Below, in pieces: positions 1 through 9,628 of a DNA stretch of 64,000 nucleotides. The position numbers and the translations under genes are program-made. Below the pieces are notes generated by a model. The model was not told the origin of the DNA. It was given only the letters and a program-made list of their open reading frames with translations, and did not search any database. How positions within the stretch are numbered: the first letter of the stretch is position 1; the number at the start of each line of letters is the position of its first letter. The stretch is from Xenorhabdus stockiae (GTDB lineage Bacteria > Pseudomonadota > Gammaproteobacteria > Enterobacterales > Enterobacteriaceae). The stretch is from the NCBI RefSeq assembly GCF_002632825.1, contig NZ_NJAJ01000006.1:62001-126000 (forward strand). Reading direction: 5' to 3'.

Positions 1-278
1 TATTTCATGTTGTTATGTGATTTTTATCTTAATGAAAATTCACTATGTAGATATAGGGATTTTTTTAATCATCATGTTTCAAAATTTATTAATTACAATC
101 AATGAATTTTCTATGATAGTTGTTGCTGAAGTTCAATAATTAAATTTCTGTATTTTTACAGTCTACGCGAGTAGATATTCTGGTGTGTGAAAATAATCGA
201 TGAATAAAAATAATATTGTCAGAAATATTATGTTGGAGTTAAAAATTCACTGTTCCAACATTCAGGGAATACATTGTT
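1..278. other. AT-rich upstream region of the symporter gene
   Basis: No gene is seen in this stretch. Near its right end there is an inverted repeat, TGTTGGA at 231-237 and TCCAACA at 254-260, lying within the 50 bases before the start codon of the symporter. It could be an operator for the LacI-family regulator encoded two genes on, or a hairpin in the leader. LacI-family operators are usually contiguous palindromes, so this is only a weak candidate. Confidence 0.3.
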
Positions 279-1676
279 ATGCCGTATGAAAGTACGGAGC
301 CAGTTATCACTGAGTTACGGCATGCTTCTGAAGCGTGTCTGGCTACACCGGAAGGGCGAAAAGGGTTTCGGCGAGCTATTTTTTCCTGTTGGTTCGGTAC
401 GACGATGGAATATGCTGATTTCGCACTTTACGGTTTAGCTGCTGGTATCATTTTTGCTGATATTTTCTTTCCGGAAGTGACTCCGACAATAGCGTTATTA
501 GCCAGCTTTGCCACTTATTCTGTCGGGTTTATTGCCCGTCCTATTGGAGCGCTTGTATTCGGCTGGATGGGTGATAGGAAAGGTCGTAAATTCGTCATGA
601 TTATGACTGTCATGCTGATGGGAATTTCAACGACATTAATTGGCTTAATTCCCAGTTATGCACATATTGGTGTTTGGGCACCGATTTTTTTGGTGATTTT
701 ACGATTTATACAGGGGTTAGGAGCAGGTGCAGCATTATCTGGTGGTACTGTCATTCTGGGGGAATTTGCTCCACCTAAGCAGCGAGGTTTAGTTTCATCC
801 ATTATTGCTCTTGGCTCTAATGGTGGGACGTTACTGGCATCACTAGTCTGGTTGCTGGTTTTGACGATGGATAAAAAGAGTTTATTGGATTGGGGATGGC
901 GTATTCCATTCCTGTGTAGCTTTTTGATTGCACTAGCCGCATTATTCATACGCCGCTATATGAGTGAAACGCCGGTTTTCGAACGCTATAAAGCAATGCT
1001 GACAGAAGAACGAGGTCGGGTATTAACTGAAAAAGAGCAAGATAAAATATCTGAGCGTGAGCGCTGTTTTTGGCAGAGAACTCGGGCATTCTGGCTAATG
1101 GTGGGGTTGCGCATTGGCGAAAATGGGCCGTCATATCTGGCTCAGGGGTTTATCATTGGTTATGTTGCAAATGTACTGGCGATGGATAAATTTATTCCCA
1201 CAATTTCTGTACTTATAGCGTCAGTTCTGGGGTTTATCATTATTCCTCTGGCAGGTTATTTTTCTGATCGCTTTGGGCGTCGCATTACTTATCGCTGGTT
1301 TTGTCTATTACTGATTTTTTATGCATTTCCTGCTTTTTACCTGATGGAAAGTCGTGAACCTATCGTCGTTATTCTGACTATTGTTGTAGGAATGGGGTTA
1401 GCCTCACTCGGTATTTTTGGTGTGCAGGCTGCCTGGGGAGTCGAACTATTTGGTGTCACCAATCGTTACTCCAAAATGGCATTTGCGAAAGAATTAGGCG
1501 CGATATTATCTGGTGGTACAGCGCCACTGATTGCAGCAGCTTTATTCTCTTTTAGTGGTCATTGGTGGCCCATTGCATGTTATTTTTCAGTGATGGCAGG
1601 GATCGGGTTTATTACGACATTTTTTGCCCCTGAAACACGTGGCAGAGATTTGAATTTACTTGAAGATGCAATTTAA
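279..1676 (+). CDS. MFS metabolite:H+ symporter (MHS-type)
   Basis: A 465-residue inner-membrane carrier of the major facilitator superfamily. Sequence character places it with the metabolite:H+ symporters (shikimate, citrate and alpha-ketoglutarate carriers): the loop after TM2 reads GWMGDRKGRK (around residue 92), the related cytoplasmic loop in the second half reads DRFGRR (around residue 332), and about twelve hydrophobic segments are visible. The substrate is probably an organic acid but cannot be read from the sequence. The gene is followed 38 bases later by a LacI-family regulator on the same strand, which suggests a small self-regulated uptake unit. Family assignment is firm; substrate is unknown. 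Confidence 0.85.
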   Translation: MPYESTEPVITELRHASEACLATPEGRKGFRRAIFSCWFGTTMEYADFALYGLAAGIIFADIFFPEVTPTIALLASFATYSVGFIARPIGALVFGWMGDRKGRKFVMIMTVMLMGISTTLIGLIPSYAHIGVWAPIFLVILRFIQGLGAGAALSGGTVILGEFAPPKQRGLVSSIIALGSNGGTLLASLVWLLVLTMDKKSLLDWGWRIPFLCSFLIALAALFIRRYMSETPVFERYKAMLTEERGRVLTEKEQDKISERERCFWQRTRAFWLMVGLRIGENGPSYLAQGFIIGYVANVLAMDKFIPTISVLIASVLGFIIIPLAGYFSDRFGRRITYRWFCLLLIFYAFPAFYLMESREPIVVILTIVVGMGLASLGIFGVQAAWGVELFGVTNRYSKMAFAKELGAILSGGTAPLIAAALFSFSGHWWPIACYFSVMAGIGFITTFFAPETRGRDLNLLEDAI

Positions 1677-1714
1677 TGCCCTGCAATCCAATATGATGGA
1701 ACTAGCATAGTTAT

Positions 1715-2725
1715 ATGAATGCTCGCTTGAAAAAAGTCACACGCAGCGATGTTGCGAAAGAAGCCGGAACCTCGGTAGCTGTTGTCAGCTATGTTATTAA
1801 CAATGGCCCACGCCCCGTAGCAGAAGCAACTCGTCAGCGTGTATTGGCTGCGATAAAAAAAACAGGTTATCGCCCGAATAATATTGCCAAGGCGTTAGTT
1901 TCTGGTTCAACTCATGCTTATGGCCTGATTTTGCCGGATATATCCAATCCTTTCCTTTCTTCAGTAGCTCATGCCTTGCAGTTGGAGGCGTTTAAACATG
2001 GGCAAGTTCTGCTGCCGGGAGATTCAGGTGATAATCGAATCCGGGAGAAGGAACTTATTAATAATCTACTGAATCGTCAGATTGATGGTTTACTGTATAC
2101 CAGTGTGGATCGTCATCCTTATATTGATTTGATTCAGGCCAGTGGAACTCCCTGCGTAATGCTCGATTGGGTTTATGCTGATTCAAATGTCAGTGCAATC
2201 CGGGTCAATGAACGGATTGCCGCATTTAAAGTGACTCAACATTTGACTGAGCATGGTTATCGGGATATTGCCATTATTTGTGGGCCTCTTAGTATGCTAA
2301 ATACACAAGATCGCCTTTCCGGCTGGCGAGATGCGTTAGAACAAGCCAATCTGGCGATAAAGACAGAATGGATTTTCTCTACAGATTATACCCGGTTGGG
2401 AGGCTATGAAGCGACGTTACGAATGTTGAAAGGAAAGTTGCCTCAGGCTTTGTTTGCTTCCAATGAGTTGCAGGCATTCGGTTGTTTACGGGCACTGGCC
2501 GAACATAAAATAAAAGTACCTGCCGATATAGCATTAGTTTGTTTCAATGCAACTCAGCAATCCTTGTATAATGTGCCTTCTTTGACTGCTGTTCGCCAGC
2601 CGGTTGATCAGATGGCACAAACAGCTATCAACATATTGAGAACATGGAATGGCCGGGCACAGGAGTGTGAATTCGAGTTTGAATTACAAATTGGTGAATC
2701 CTGTGGCTGCCAGCCTGAGCGATAA
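1715..2725 (+). CDS. LacI-family transcriptional regulator
   Basis: A 336-residue regulator. Residues about 8-60 form the LacI helix-turn-helix (RSDVAKEAGTSVAVVSYVIN and the following hinge helix), and the rest is a periplasmic-binding-protein-like ligand domain ending in the usual MAQTAINIL segment. LacI-family proteins are mostly repressors released by a sugar or related metabolite. It lies directly downstream of the MHS symporter and probably controls it. Its stop codon is only 9 bases from the end of the convergent MFS gene, with no obvious terminator between them. The effector is not identifiable. Confidence 0.9.
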   Translation: MNARLKKVTRSDVAKEAGTSVAVVSYVINNGPRPVAEATRQRVLAAIKKTGYRPNNIAKALVSGSTHAYGLILPDISNPFLSSVAHALQLEAFKHGQVLLPGDSGDNRIREKELINNLLNRQIDGLLYTSVDRHPYIDLIQASGTPCVMLDWVYADSNVSAIRVNERIAAFKVTQHLTEHGYRDIAIICGPLSMLNTQDRLSGWRDALEQANLAIKTEWIFSTDYTRLGGYEATLRMLKGKLPQALFASNELQAFGCLRALAEHKIKVPADIALVCFNATQQSLYNVPSLTAVRQPVDQMAQTAINILRTWNGRAQECEFEFELQIGESCGCQPER

Positions 2726-2734
2726 ACTCACTTA

Positions 2735-3940
2735 TTATCGTGCTTTACTGGGTTCTGCCTGATCTAAATATCGCCTGACCAACAACACGACTGGTGCAAT
2801 AAGGCTGATAGCAAAGACATAATTCCATACTAATTTGTAATCACTAACAAAAATTAGTGGAACAAGCCCTGTTGCAATGATCCTGCCGCACAGTGCGAAA
2901 AATTGCCCATATGAAAATGCCCGGCCAATTACCTCAGAATTAACTTCCTGTAGAATAAGGTTGTTACTTGATATCCGTGATGCTGAATTACTGAATCCGA
3001 GGAAAAAACCACAAATCAGAATTACTTCAAGAGTTGGAAACAGAGCGATGATACCGAGTGTCACCGTAAAAATGAGCGTGCACACTAACACCAGATTGCG
3101 TTGAGGATAATGATTGGATATTTTTCCCATAATAAAACCAACCAGAATCGCACCACAGCCATAGATAATCCCGTAAGTAGCATAAGAACTGATAGGTTGC
3201 TGAAGCACACTATTCATAAACGGGGGTTGGATGATATTGATTGTCATGATGCAGATGAAGGGAATTGCACCCATCGACATATAGCAAAATAAGTCAGTTT
3301 TTAAAAATGATAAAGGAAGCGTGGATTGTTGAGATTCAGGAGCACTTCCATGATTGATATTTCTGGCGGTATAAGGGATTACTGTCAGCATAATAAAGGA
3401 AATAAACGTCATACATGCCAGCAGCATAAAAATATCAATGTTAGTTGAACCCGAAAAGACAACGACTAATAATGCTGCAATGAGTGTCGAAGACTGGGCT
3501 TCTATTTCAAGAATGGCATTAATACGATACAGCTCACTGGCCTGAAAAACATCTTTAATAAATCCCTGCCGGGTTGTATAGAAAACCGCGAAATAAATCT
3601 GAATGCAGATATAAGCACAGATCAGTGAATATAACTGGTGCGAAAATGTATTGCCTGAGAGAGAAAGAAACAGAAAAAGTATCAGAACCGCAATGGTGAT
3701 AAACATCAGAATTGATTTTCGGTTGAAATAATCGATTATTTTACCAATAAAAGGCGTCAGGCAAAGTACTAACACAGCAGAAAACATGGCAGTTGTTGCC
3801 AGAGCAGAAGGATCACCTGCATTATTGCTGATATACCACGGAATAAGATACATGCCTATTGCAACAGCAATTGAAGAGAAAAGATTTGCTATCAGGAAAA
3901 AAGTTATTAGTAACCATGGCCTGCCGGATAAGGTTTTCAT
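2735..3940 (-). CDS. MFS transporter (exporter-like)
   Basis: A membrane protein of about 400 residues in the major facilitator superfamily. The reading frame is open for 50 codons further upstream (to 4090), but that extension is hydrophilic and unlike the family. The start chosen at 3940 begins MKTLSGRPW, directly before the first membrane helix. The DYFNRKS loop after TM2 and about twelve hydrophobic segments support the family. It resembles macrolide/siderophore-type exporters in layout, but the substrate is unknown. It is convergent with the LacI-family gene. No strong ribosome site precedes the chosen start, so the start is moderately secure. Confidence 0.75.
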   Translation of the reverse strand: MKTLSGRPWLLITFFLIANLFSSIAVAIGMYLIPWYISNNAGDPSALATTAMFSAVLVLCLTPFIGKIIDYFNRKSILMFITIAVLILFLFLSLSGNTFSHQLYSLICAYICIQIYFAVFYTTRQGFIKDVFQASELYRINAILEIEAQSSTLIAALLVVVFSGSTNIDIFMLLACMTFISFIMLTVIPYTARNINHGSAPESQQSTLPLSFLKTDLFCYMSMGAIPFICIMTINIIQPPFMNSVLQQPISSYATYGIIYGCGAILVGFIMGKISNHYPQRNLVLVCTLIFTVTLGIIALFPTLEVILICGFFLGFSNSASRISSNNLILQEVNSEVIGRAFSYGQFFALCGRIIATGLVPLIFVSDYKLVWNYVFAISLIAPVVLLVRRYLDQAEPSKAR

Positions 3941-4541
3941 ATTATCTCGAACGATAAGAATATGTTTGTTATTTAAGCTGAGATAATAGGCTTGTGTTAA
4001 ATTTATGTAAATGGCGTGGCTGGTGTAAGCGCATTTTTTGCATTTGTGCGATGATTGATAACTGATTAGAGTATTTTTCAGAGGCACCATTCCTTTTTTT
4101 GATGATTTAATTAATTATAAGCATGCTATACACAATGGATTTCAAGTTGCGTCGCGGCGGCAAGAGAGTAAATCCCCAGGAGCATAGATAACTATGTGAC
4201 TGGGGTGAACGAGCGCAGACAACAAAGAGGCAACTTGAAAGACGAAATGTATAAATAAATATTATTTTATGGTCGGTTAATGCTGCATTAATTAGCTTTT
4301 TTTTTCTGATTAATTGGTGGCTAACTTTGATATGAAGCAGATGAATATATATTGAAATCACATTGTATTTTATATTGGGCAGATTTTATTGATTAAATAT
4401 CTGAGAATTACATGGTTTGTTTAATATTATTCCTTTAAGGGCTATGTGTGGACTTTAAAATATAAGTGAGTATAAAATCTCGCATCCTTTATAGTTTGTC
4501 TCCTTTTGTTTTATTAAATTTTCTTTTAAAGAAGTAATATT
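3941..4541. other. 600-base intergenic region holding one repeat copy
   Basis: Apart from the dispersed repeat at 4127-4253, this stretch between the divergent MFS and DUF805 genes is strongly AT-rich and shows no convincing coding sequence. The last 100 bases presumably carry the promoter of the DUF805 gene. No clear -35/-10 pair could be assigned. Confidence 0.5.
4127..4253 (+). repeat. Dispersed ~126 bp palindromic repeat, copy 1
   Basis: The element starts with TATA-C-CAATGGATTTCAAG and ends CTTGAAAGACG...TATA, so its termini are inverted repeats. The interior carries AGCATAGATAACTATGTGAC and AACAAAGAGGCAACTTG. Copies 2 (27395-27519, opposite orientation) and 3 (42468-42593) share this core almost exactly. 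No reading frame is carried. It looks like a non-autonomous MITE-like element; this copy is the most diverged at its right end (ATGTATA instead of GGGTATA). Confidence 0.85.
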
Positions 4542-4895
4542 ATGAATTGGTATGTTCAGGTTTTAAAAAATTACGCTGATTTCTCCGGGCGTGCACGTCG
4601 TAAAGAATATTGGATGTTTTACTTTTTTAATATGCTGGCATTTTTGGCCGTTTGCATATTAGGTGCAATTCTCGGTGAGACCATCGGATCTATATTAGTT
4701 ATTCTCTATGCATTAATCACTTTTATTCCGTCACTGGCAGTAACGGTACGTCGCCTGCATGATACTGATCGCTCTGGCTGGTGGTTCTTGCTGATTTTTG
4801 TCCCGATTGGCGGTATTGTCGTATTTATCTTTACTCTTCTGGAAGGTACAGAAGGTAGTAATGAATACGGCGCTGACCCGAAGGGACTGCGTTAA
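4542..4895 (+). CDS. DUF805 family inner-membrane protein
   Basis: A 117-residue membrane protein of the DUF805 family (E. coli YhaH/YhaI type). The family signature is clear: an N-terminal NYADFSGRARRKEYWMF segment, then about three or four hydrophobic helices, with VTVRRLHDTDRSGWW between the second and third and a short C-terminal tail. No biochemical function is established for this family. It is preceded by AAAGAAG about ten bases before ATG and followed by a good terminator hairpin, so it appears to be a single-gene unit. Confidence 0.88.
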   Translation: MNWYVQVLKNYADFSGRARRKEYWMFYFFNMLAFLAVCILGAILGETIGSILVILYALITFIPSLAVTVRRLHDTDRSGWWFLLIFVPIGGIVVFIFTLLEGTEGSNEYGADPKGLR

Positions 4896-4943
4896 TATAG
4901 TAATATCTCTTTGATCTTTTTTCTTTAGTTTGCCAAAACTATC

Positions 4944-4979
4944 AAAACGCTGCTTATGATTTTATAACAGCGTTTTCTT
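4944..4979 (+). terminator. Terminator after the DUF805 gene
   Basis: AAAACGCTG at 4944-4952 pairs with CAGCGTTTT at 4968-4976, ending in a short T-rich tract. It lies between the DUF805 gene and the convergent MFS gene and may serve both. Confidence 0.75.
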
Positions 4980-5027
4980 ATCAATAAAAAATCATCTTAT
5001 TCTGCCATCGTTGCCTGATTTTCAATT

Positions 5028-6230
5028 TTACCTTCTTACTCGCAGAAGTAAGTAAACTAATATTCCACTCAATACTATTACCGCCATAATAATAGGGGTT
5101 TGTTGAGCGATTCTGGATTCCAGCACAGCACCGAAAGAGATATACCCGACAGGAACGCTAATAAATCGGGTAGAGGTAAACAGGGTCATTATTCTGCCAA
5201 ACAGATTTTCAGGTACTTTGCGTTGAATCAACGTAATTTCTACTGGCGCAGCAAAACCAATGCCACAGCCGATGGTAAAAAGTTGGGTAAATAAAACATA
5301 CTGCCCATTGAATAGAGGTAAAGACAGGAGGCATAACCCAAGTAGGCTGTAACCGGAGAGAAGGATCCGGTGGCTGGAAAAGTATTTTCCATAGAGGCCG
5401 TACAGCAAAGAGGAAAGAGCAGTACCTATACCAAAGCATGTCATTGAAACCCCAAGGCTGATAACGGAATTAAATTCAGTTTTATTGACGTAAGGCAGGT
5501 AAACGGTCAGGAATGGGGTGATAACAAAATTGATTATTGAACTGAGGACGAGAACAGAAAACAGTTCCCTCTCCGATTTAATGTAGTGCAAGGCTTCAAG
5601 GAAATAACGATGTGGCAGAGAAGGTGCTTCGGTTATCTGGTTTATATCAGCGGAAAAATGTTTTTTCAGAATAATAATACCAAGGGCAACAACTAAAAAA
5701 CTGACCGCATCAAAGTATAATGCGTTGATTGTACCAAGCATGGCGATAATGAGTGAGCCAAAAGCAGGGCCAGCAAGATCACAGATATTTTCAATGGTGC
5801 TATTTATGCCATTGATTAATTCATTCTCTCTTTTATGCAGTTTTATTTCCTTTGCTAGCATAATATCTTTTGCCAGACGCCCTGGTGCATCCAGAATAGT
5901 TGAAAACATTAATAAAATAGCTAGAAGATAAAGGTGAAGAATATCCATTGTATAGAATACAGGGATTAATAACACACTCAGGAAATTAACGAAATCCGAT
6001 AATACTGAGATCCGAAATGCGCCGTATCTATCAACCAGCTGTGCACTGAAAAAAACAGATAATATTAATGGCAGCATTTTGGCTGACATCACAGCAGCAA
6101 CCAGTAATGGACTGCCTGATATTTCCAGAATTAACCAAGGAATAGCGATTTCTGTGATGGTGTTTCCCAGAATAGAAACACCATTTAATGCCAGTAAGCC
6201 ACTTATCTGAACAGGGATGCGCCTTACCAT
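5028..6230 (-). CDS. MFS transporter (drug/macrolide exporter-like)
   Basis: A 400-residue twelve-helix carrier of the major facilitator superfamily, in the branch containing enterobactin and macrolide exporters: QLVDRYGAFR follows TM2 and the N-terminal half includes LSDFVNFLSVLLIPVF. It begins 29 bases downstream of the mscM stop on the same strand, so it could be read through from the psd-mscM transcript. This gene is not part of the E. coli psd-mscM locus, so it is probably an addition here. The substrate is unknown. Its stop lies about 50 bases from the terminator of the convergent DUF805 gene. Confidence 0.82.
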   Translation of the reverse strand: MVRRIPVQISGLLALNGVSILGNTITEIAIPWLILEISGSPLLVAAVMSAKMLPLILSVFFSAQLVDRYGAFRISVLSDFVNFLSVLLIPVFYTMDILHLYLLAILLMFSTILDAPGRLAKDIMLAKEIKLHKRENELINGINSTIENICDLAGPAFGSLIIAMLGTINALYFDAVSFLVVALGIIILKKHFSADINQITEAPSLPHRYFLEALHYIKSERELFSVLVLSSIINFVITPFLTVYLPYVNKTEFNSVISLGVSMTCFGIGTALSSLLYGLYGKYFSSHRILLSGYSLLGLCLLSLPLFNGQYVLFTQLFTIGCGIGFAAPVEITLIQRKVPENLFGRIMTLFTSTRFISVPVGYISFGAVLESRIAQQTPIIMAVIVLSGILVYLLLRVRR

Positions 6231-6259
6231 ATTTTTGTTCTCTTTTTCCCTAAGTTAAA

Positions 6260-9200
6260 TTATAGATCTCCCGGCTTACGTGGAAGATTGCGACCTGATG
6301 TGTTGGTTGTAGCACTGCGGATTTCCTGTCCGAAAATATCAACACGAGCCTGAAATGGAGGGAATGGCAGGGTGATATTGTGGTTATGGAATTCCTGCAA
6401 AATATACTGATGTACTTCATGACGAGCAGGCATACGATGCCCCATTTCTGCGGCATAAGCTCGCAGTTCATAAATCTGAATTCCCTGTTGCAGGTCAACC
6501 AGATAGGCTTCAGGCATCGGATTATCGATAATTAACGGGCATCGTCTTGCTGCGGTCAGTAATATCTCTGTTGCTTTCGCAGATTCTGTCTCTACGGGAA
6601 CAGGGATCGTCAGGACAATACGGGTGATGGTATCAGACAATGACCAGTTTATAAATTGTTCAGTAATAAATGCTCTATTGGGAACGATGATCTCTTTTCT
6701 ATCCCAGTCAGTCAGAGTAGTTGCCCGTGTATTAATTTTTGTGATGCTACCGGTCAGCCCGCGAATAGTGACGGTATCGCCAATACGGATTGGTTTTTCG
6801 AACAGGATCATCAGCCCGGAAATAATATTGGCAAAAATTTCCTGTAACCCAAAACCAAGTCCAACCCCCATTGCTGCAACTAACCATTGCAGTTTTGACC
6901 ATTCAATACCCACTAATGAGAAACCGACGATACTGCCGATCAGCGTAATACCGTATTTGGTTAATGTGGTGATGGCGTAGCCTGTACCGGGCGTCAGTTC
7001 CAGATGTTGTAACAGTGCCAGTTCCAGTAATGCAGGGAGATTACGGACAAGCTGAGTCGTAATAATAATGACCAGAATGGCAATCAGGATAGAACCCAGA
7101 GTGATTGACTGGATAGTATCAATACCGTTGATGCTTGTGGTGACATCCCATAACCGGATATTTTCAAGGAAAGAGAACGCAGAATGTAGTTCTGACCATA
7201 ACAGGATAAGTGAAACCAGTGCCAGCATCGTCAGGATGGAGCGTACCAGACCTAAAGACTGGGCACTGATTGCATCCAGATCGATAACTGGCTCTTCAAC
7301 TTCAATCACCCCTTCAACACTGCTGTTAATATTGCTGGAATCTTCTTCACTTTTAGCGCGTTGGGCAAGGATATCAGCCCGACGTTGTTTTGCCCTTTCG
7401 AACGCAATTTTACGACGCTGGATTAACATCCATCGACGGGTTATGTGATAGATGACCAGCAGGGAGAACCAGATGGCAACAGAGGTTTCCAATCGTGCCA
7501 ACAGGGCCTGCGAAGTTTGCAGATAACCCAGTACAGAAGCCAGTGCGGCCAGAATTGGTGCAGAGAGTAATATCCACCATAAAACAGAGTTGATAACGTT
7601 GTCACCTGACCCATGTTTATCCATGTACAGTGGAATACCTGCCCGTTTCAGGCTGGTTGTGACCAGACTCAGCGAGACGCAGAGCATTAGAAAACATAAT
7701 CTGCCGAGAGTTGCACCAAACTCACGATCACTGTAATTGTTAAAGGTAATTAGCGCCATCATCAATGGCACAATCAGGAAAATTGATACCCGATAAAAGC
7801 GCATTGCCCGTTTTACACGTTCTTCCGGCCAGCGGAAATGAGCAATAAACAGACCATTCGGATGGGCAAACGCTGCGCTGAGCATGAAAATCCATAAGAT
7901 TGGTGTTGTTTCGCTGACCCCATTACCGATAGCGGTTGCCATTGGGTACTGCCAGGCATTCTTCAGGCCGTAGCCAATCGCTGACCAGAGCATTGGCAGA
8001 GGTAAAGCCGCAACAACAGACCAGAACACTGTCCTTATGGTCAGGGAGAAGTGATCTTGTGTCACCTTGCCGATACGGTTACTGGAACGTTCAAGGAAAG
8101 CGTGATACTGGCGGTGTGAACTGATACTGAATATCACCAGCAACAACGTACCCAGCAGATACAGCAAGGTATCCTGCGTTGTCAGCATCACGTGGATTGC
8201 AATGCCTAATTGGGAAATTGTATCCAGAGAGAGTAATCGGGTTAAATCCCGTACAACCAACAAAGGGTAATTCAGTGAAATGGGATCGACATCTGCTACC
8301 CAGAACAGATAGCGGTGCGTGGCATCCTTAACTTCTTTCAATGCCTCATTTAACTGATTGGTAGAGACTTTGAGTTTTGTTAATTCCAATATTTCGCTGT
8401 CATAACCGGAGAGCAGAGAATTCAGTAACTCTTTCCTGGTACGGATAAGGGAATCATAAACCTGTTTTTGAGTTGCTGTCAGGTTGTTATTTGTAATAGG
8501 AGTATGTTCGCTTTCCTGCTGAGAGTGTTCCAACATTTCTTCATATTTTAGCCTTTCAACCCGTAATTCAACTATATTTCGGTCGAGCTGCTGAGATTTA
8601 GGGACATCAGGGATGCGGGTTAACTGTGCCCTTAACGCAGCGCCTAATGTTGTTGAATCACCCAGCCATTGCGCCTGTTCGCGGATGGTATTAAGGGTCT
8701 GGCGTACCCGCAGAATATCATCGGCAGCTTTGCGTTGCTGAGAGCCAATGGAATCCATGCGTTGAGTCTGCTGGTTGAGCATTTGTGAAAGGTGACGGTT
8801 TTGCTGAAGTTCATCCAGCAGAAATTGAGGTAGTTTTCCACCATTCTTTTCCGCCAGCATTTCAGTATGCTCAAGAGCTGATTCGGCTTTTTGCTGCCGC
8901 TGGGCGTTTAACTGGCTACGAAGTTGCTGGAGCTGAATATCTAGGTTTTGATAGCGTTTTTTAAATAATTCTGCTCGTAAGCGGGCAATCTCCTGCCGAT
9001 TATTGGCAGAAAGTTGTGCCATCTCCAGTTCACTGGTCACAGTTTTGCGGGCATTCACTTCTGCTTGAGTAAGTGTTAACTGGGCGTCATCCAGTCCCGG
9101 GGAAGGTGGGTTTAATGACTGAAGTCGGGAAGTTGCCTCAGCTAACAAACGCCTAGCTTCTGTTTGCTGTTGAGGCATGAGACTTACGGATTCACTAATT

Positions 9201-9604
9201 TCCCGGATTTTATCCTGTTCTTGTTGTAATTGCCGACCCTGTTCCAGTAATTGACTGTTGAGCTGGATAATCTGTTGTTCCAGACTGCTGATGGTCTGAT
9301 TCGCCGGAATAGCAGGGGGTGGTTCACTGGCGGCCAGTATTTTCTGACGTAATTCTTTGATTAATTTTGGGAAGTCATCAACTGACTGTTGATACTTTGC
9401 AATCCGTTCCTTGGAGGCATTTGTCTCATTAACCCAATTGATAGCCCCTTGCAGTGCTTGCGCAATTTCAGCCTCCTGCGGATTTTTACTGCCTTCAACC
9501 TGTTTCAGCTCCTGTTTAAGCTGGCTTTCATCCAGCTGTGTTGTGGAGGCGAAAGCCAGATTCGTAATAAGCAGGCTAAGAAATAAACTGATAATCAGGC
9601 GCAC
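6260..9604 (-). CDS. mscM: Miniconductance mechanosensitive channel MscM
   Basis: An inner-membrane channel that opens on membrane tension and protects against hypo-osmotic shock. At 1114 residues it matches the long MscK/MscM class. Residues 1-19 are a signal peptide ending AFA. Residues about 20-460 form a Gln-rich periplasmic coiled coil, followed by many membrane helices (about 470-900), with the MscS-type pore and cytoplasmic domain near 900-1090 (GLGFGLQEIFANIISGLMIL and FEKPIRIGDTVTI). The start is GTG at 9604, preceded by AAGGAG nine bases upstream. It follows psd by 24 bases, as in E. coli, so the two are probably co-transcribed. Confidence 0.95.
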   Translation of the reverse strand: MRLIISLFLSLLITNLAFASTTQLDESQLKQELKQVEGSKNPQEAEIAQALQGAINWVNETNASKERIAKYQQSVDDFPKLIKELRQKILAASEPPPAIPANQTISSLEQQIIQLNSQLLEQGRQLQQEQDKIREISESVSLMPQQQTEARRLLAEATSRLQSLNPPSPGLDDAQLTLTQAEVNARKTVTSELEMAQLSANNRQEIARLRAELFKKRYQNLDIQLQQLRSQLNAQRQQKAESALEHTEMLAEKNGGKLPQFLLDELQQNRHLSQMLNQQTQRMDSIGSQQRKAADDILRVRQTLNTIREQAQWLGDSTTLGAALRAQLTRIPDVPKSQQLDRNIVELRVERLKYEEMLEHSQQESEHTPITNNNLTATQKQVYDSLIRTRKELLNSLLSGYDSEILELTKLKVSTNQLNEALKEVKDATHRYLFWVADVDPISLNYPLLVVRDLTRLLSLDTISQLGIAIHVMLTTQDTLLYLLGTLLLVIFSISSHRQYHAFLERSSNRIGKVTQDHFSLTIRTVFWSVVAALPLPMLWSAIGYGLKNAWQYPMATAIGNGVSETTPILWIFMLSAAFAHPNGLFIAHFRWPEERVKRAMRFYRVSIFLIVPLMMALITFNNYSDREFGATLGRLCFLMLCVSLSLVTTSLKRAGIPLYMDKHGSGDNVINSVLWWILLSAPILAALASVLGYLQTSQALLARLETSVAIWFSLLVIYHITRRWMLIQRRKIAFERAKQRRADILAQRAKSEEDSSNINSSVEGVIEVEEPVIDLDAISAQSLGLVRSILTMLALVSLILLWSELHSAFSFLENIRLWDVTTSINGIDTIQSITLGSILIAILVIIITTQLVRNLPALLELALLQHLELTPGTGYAITTLTKYGITLIGSIVGFSLVGIEWSKLQWLVAAMGVGLGFGLQEIFANIISGLMILFEKPIRIGDTVTIRGLTGSITKINTRATTLTDWDRKEIIVPNRAFITEQFINWSLSDTITRIVLTIPVPVETESAKATEILLTAARRCPLIIDNPMPEAYLVDLQQGIQIYELRAYAAEMGHRMPARHEVHQYILQEFHNHNITLPFPPFQARVDIFGQEIRSATTNTSGRNLPRKPGDL

Positions 9605-9628
9605 GATAAGGGGCTCCTTGGTAATAAA

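Noticed and set aside
4107-4361. 84-codon frame on the minus strand over repeat copy 1
   Set aside because: Most of it is the repeat itself; it has no ribosome site and no resemblance to a protein family.
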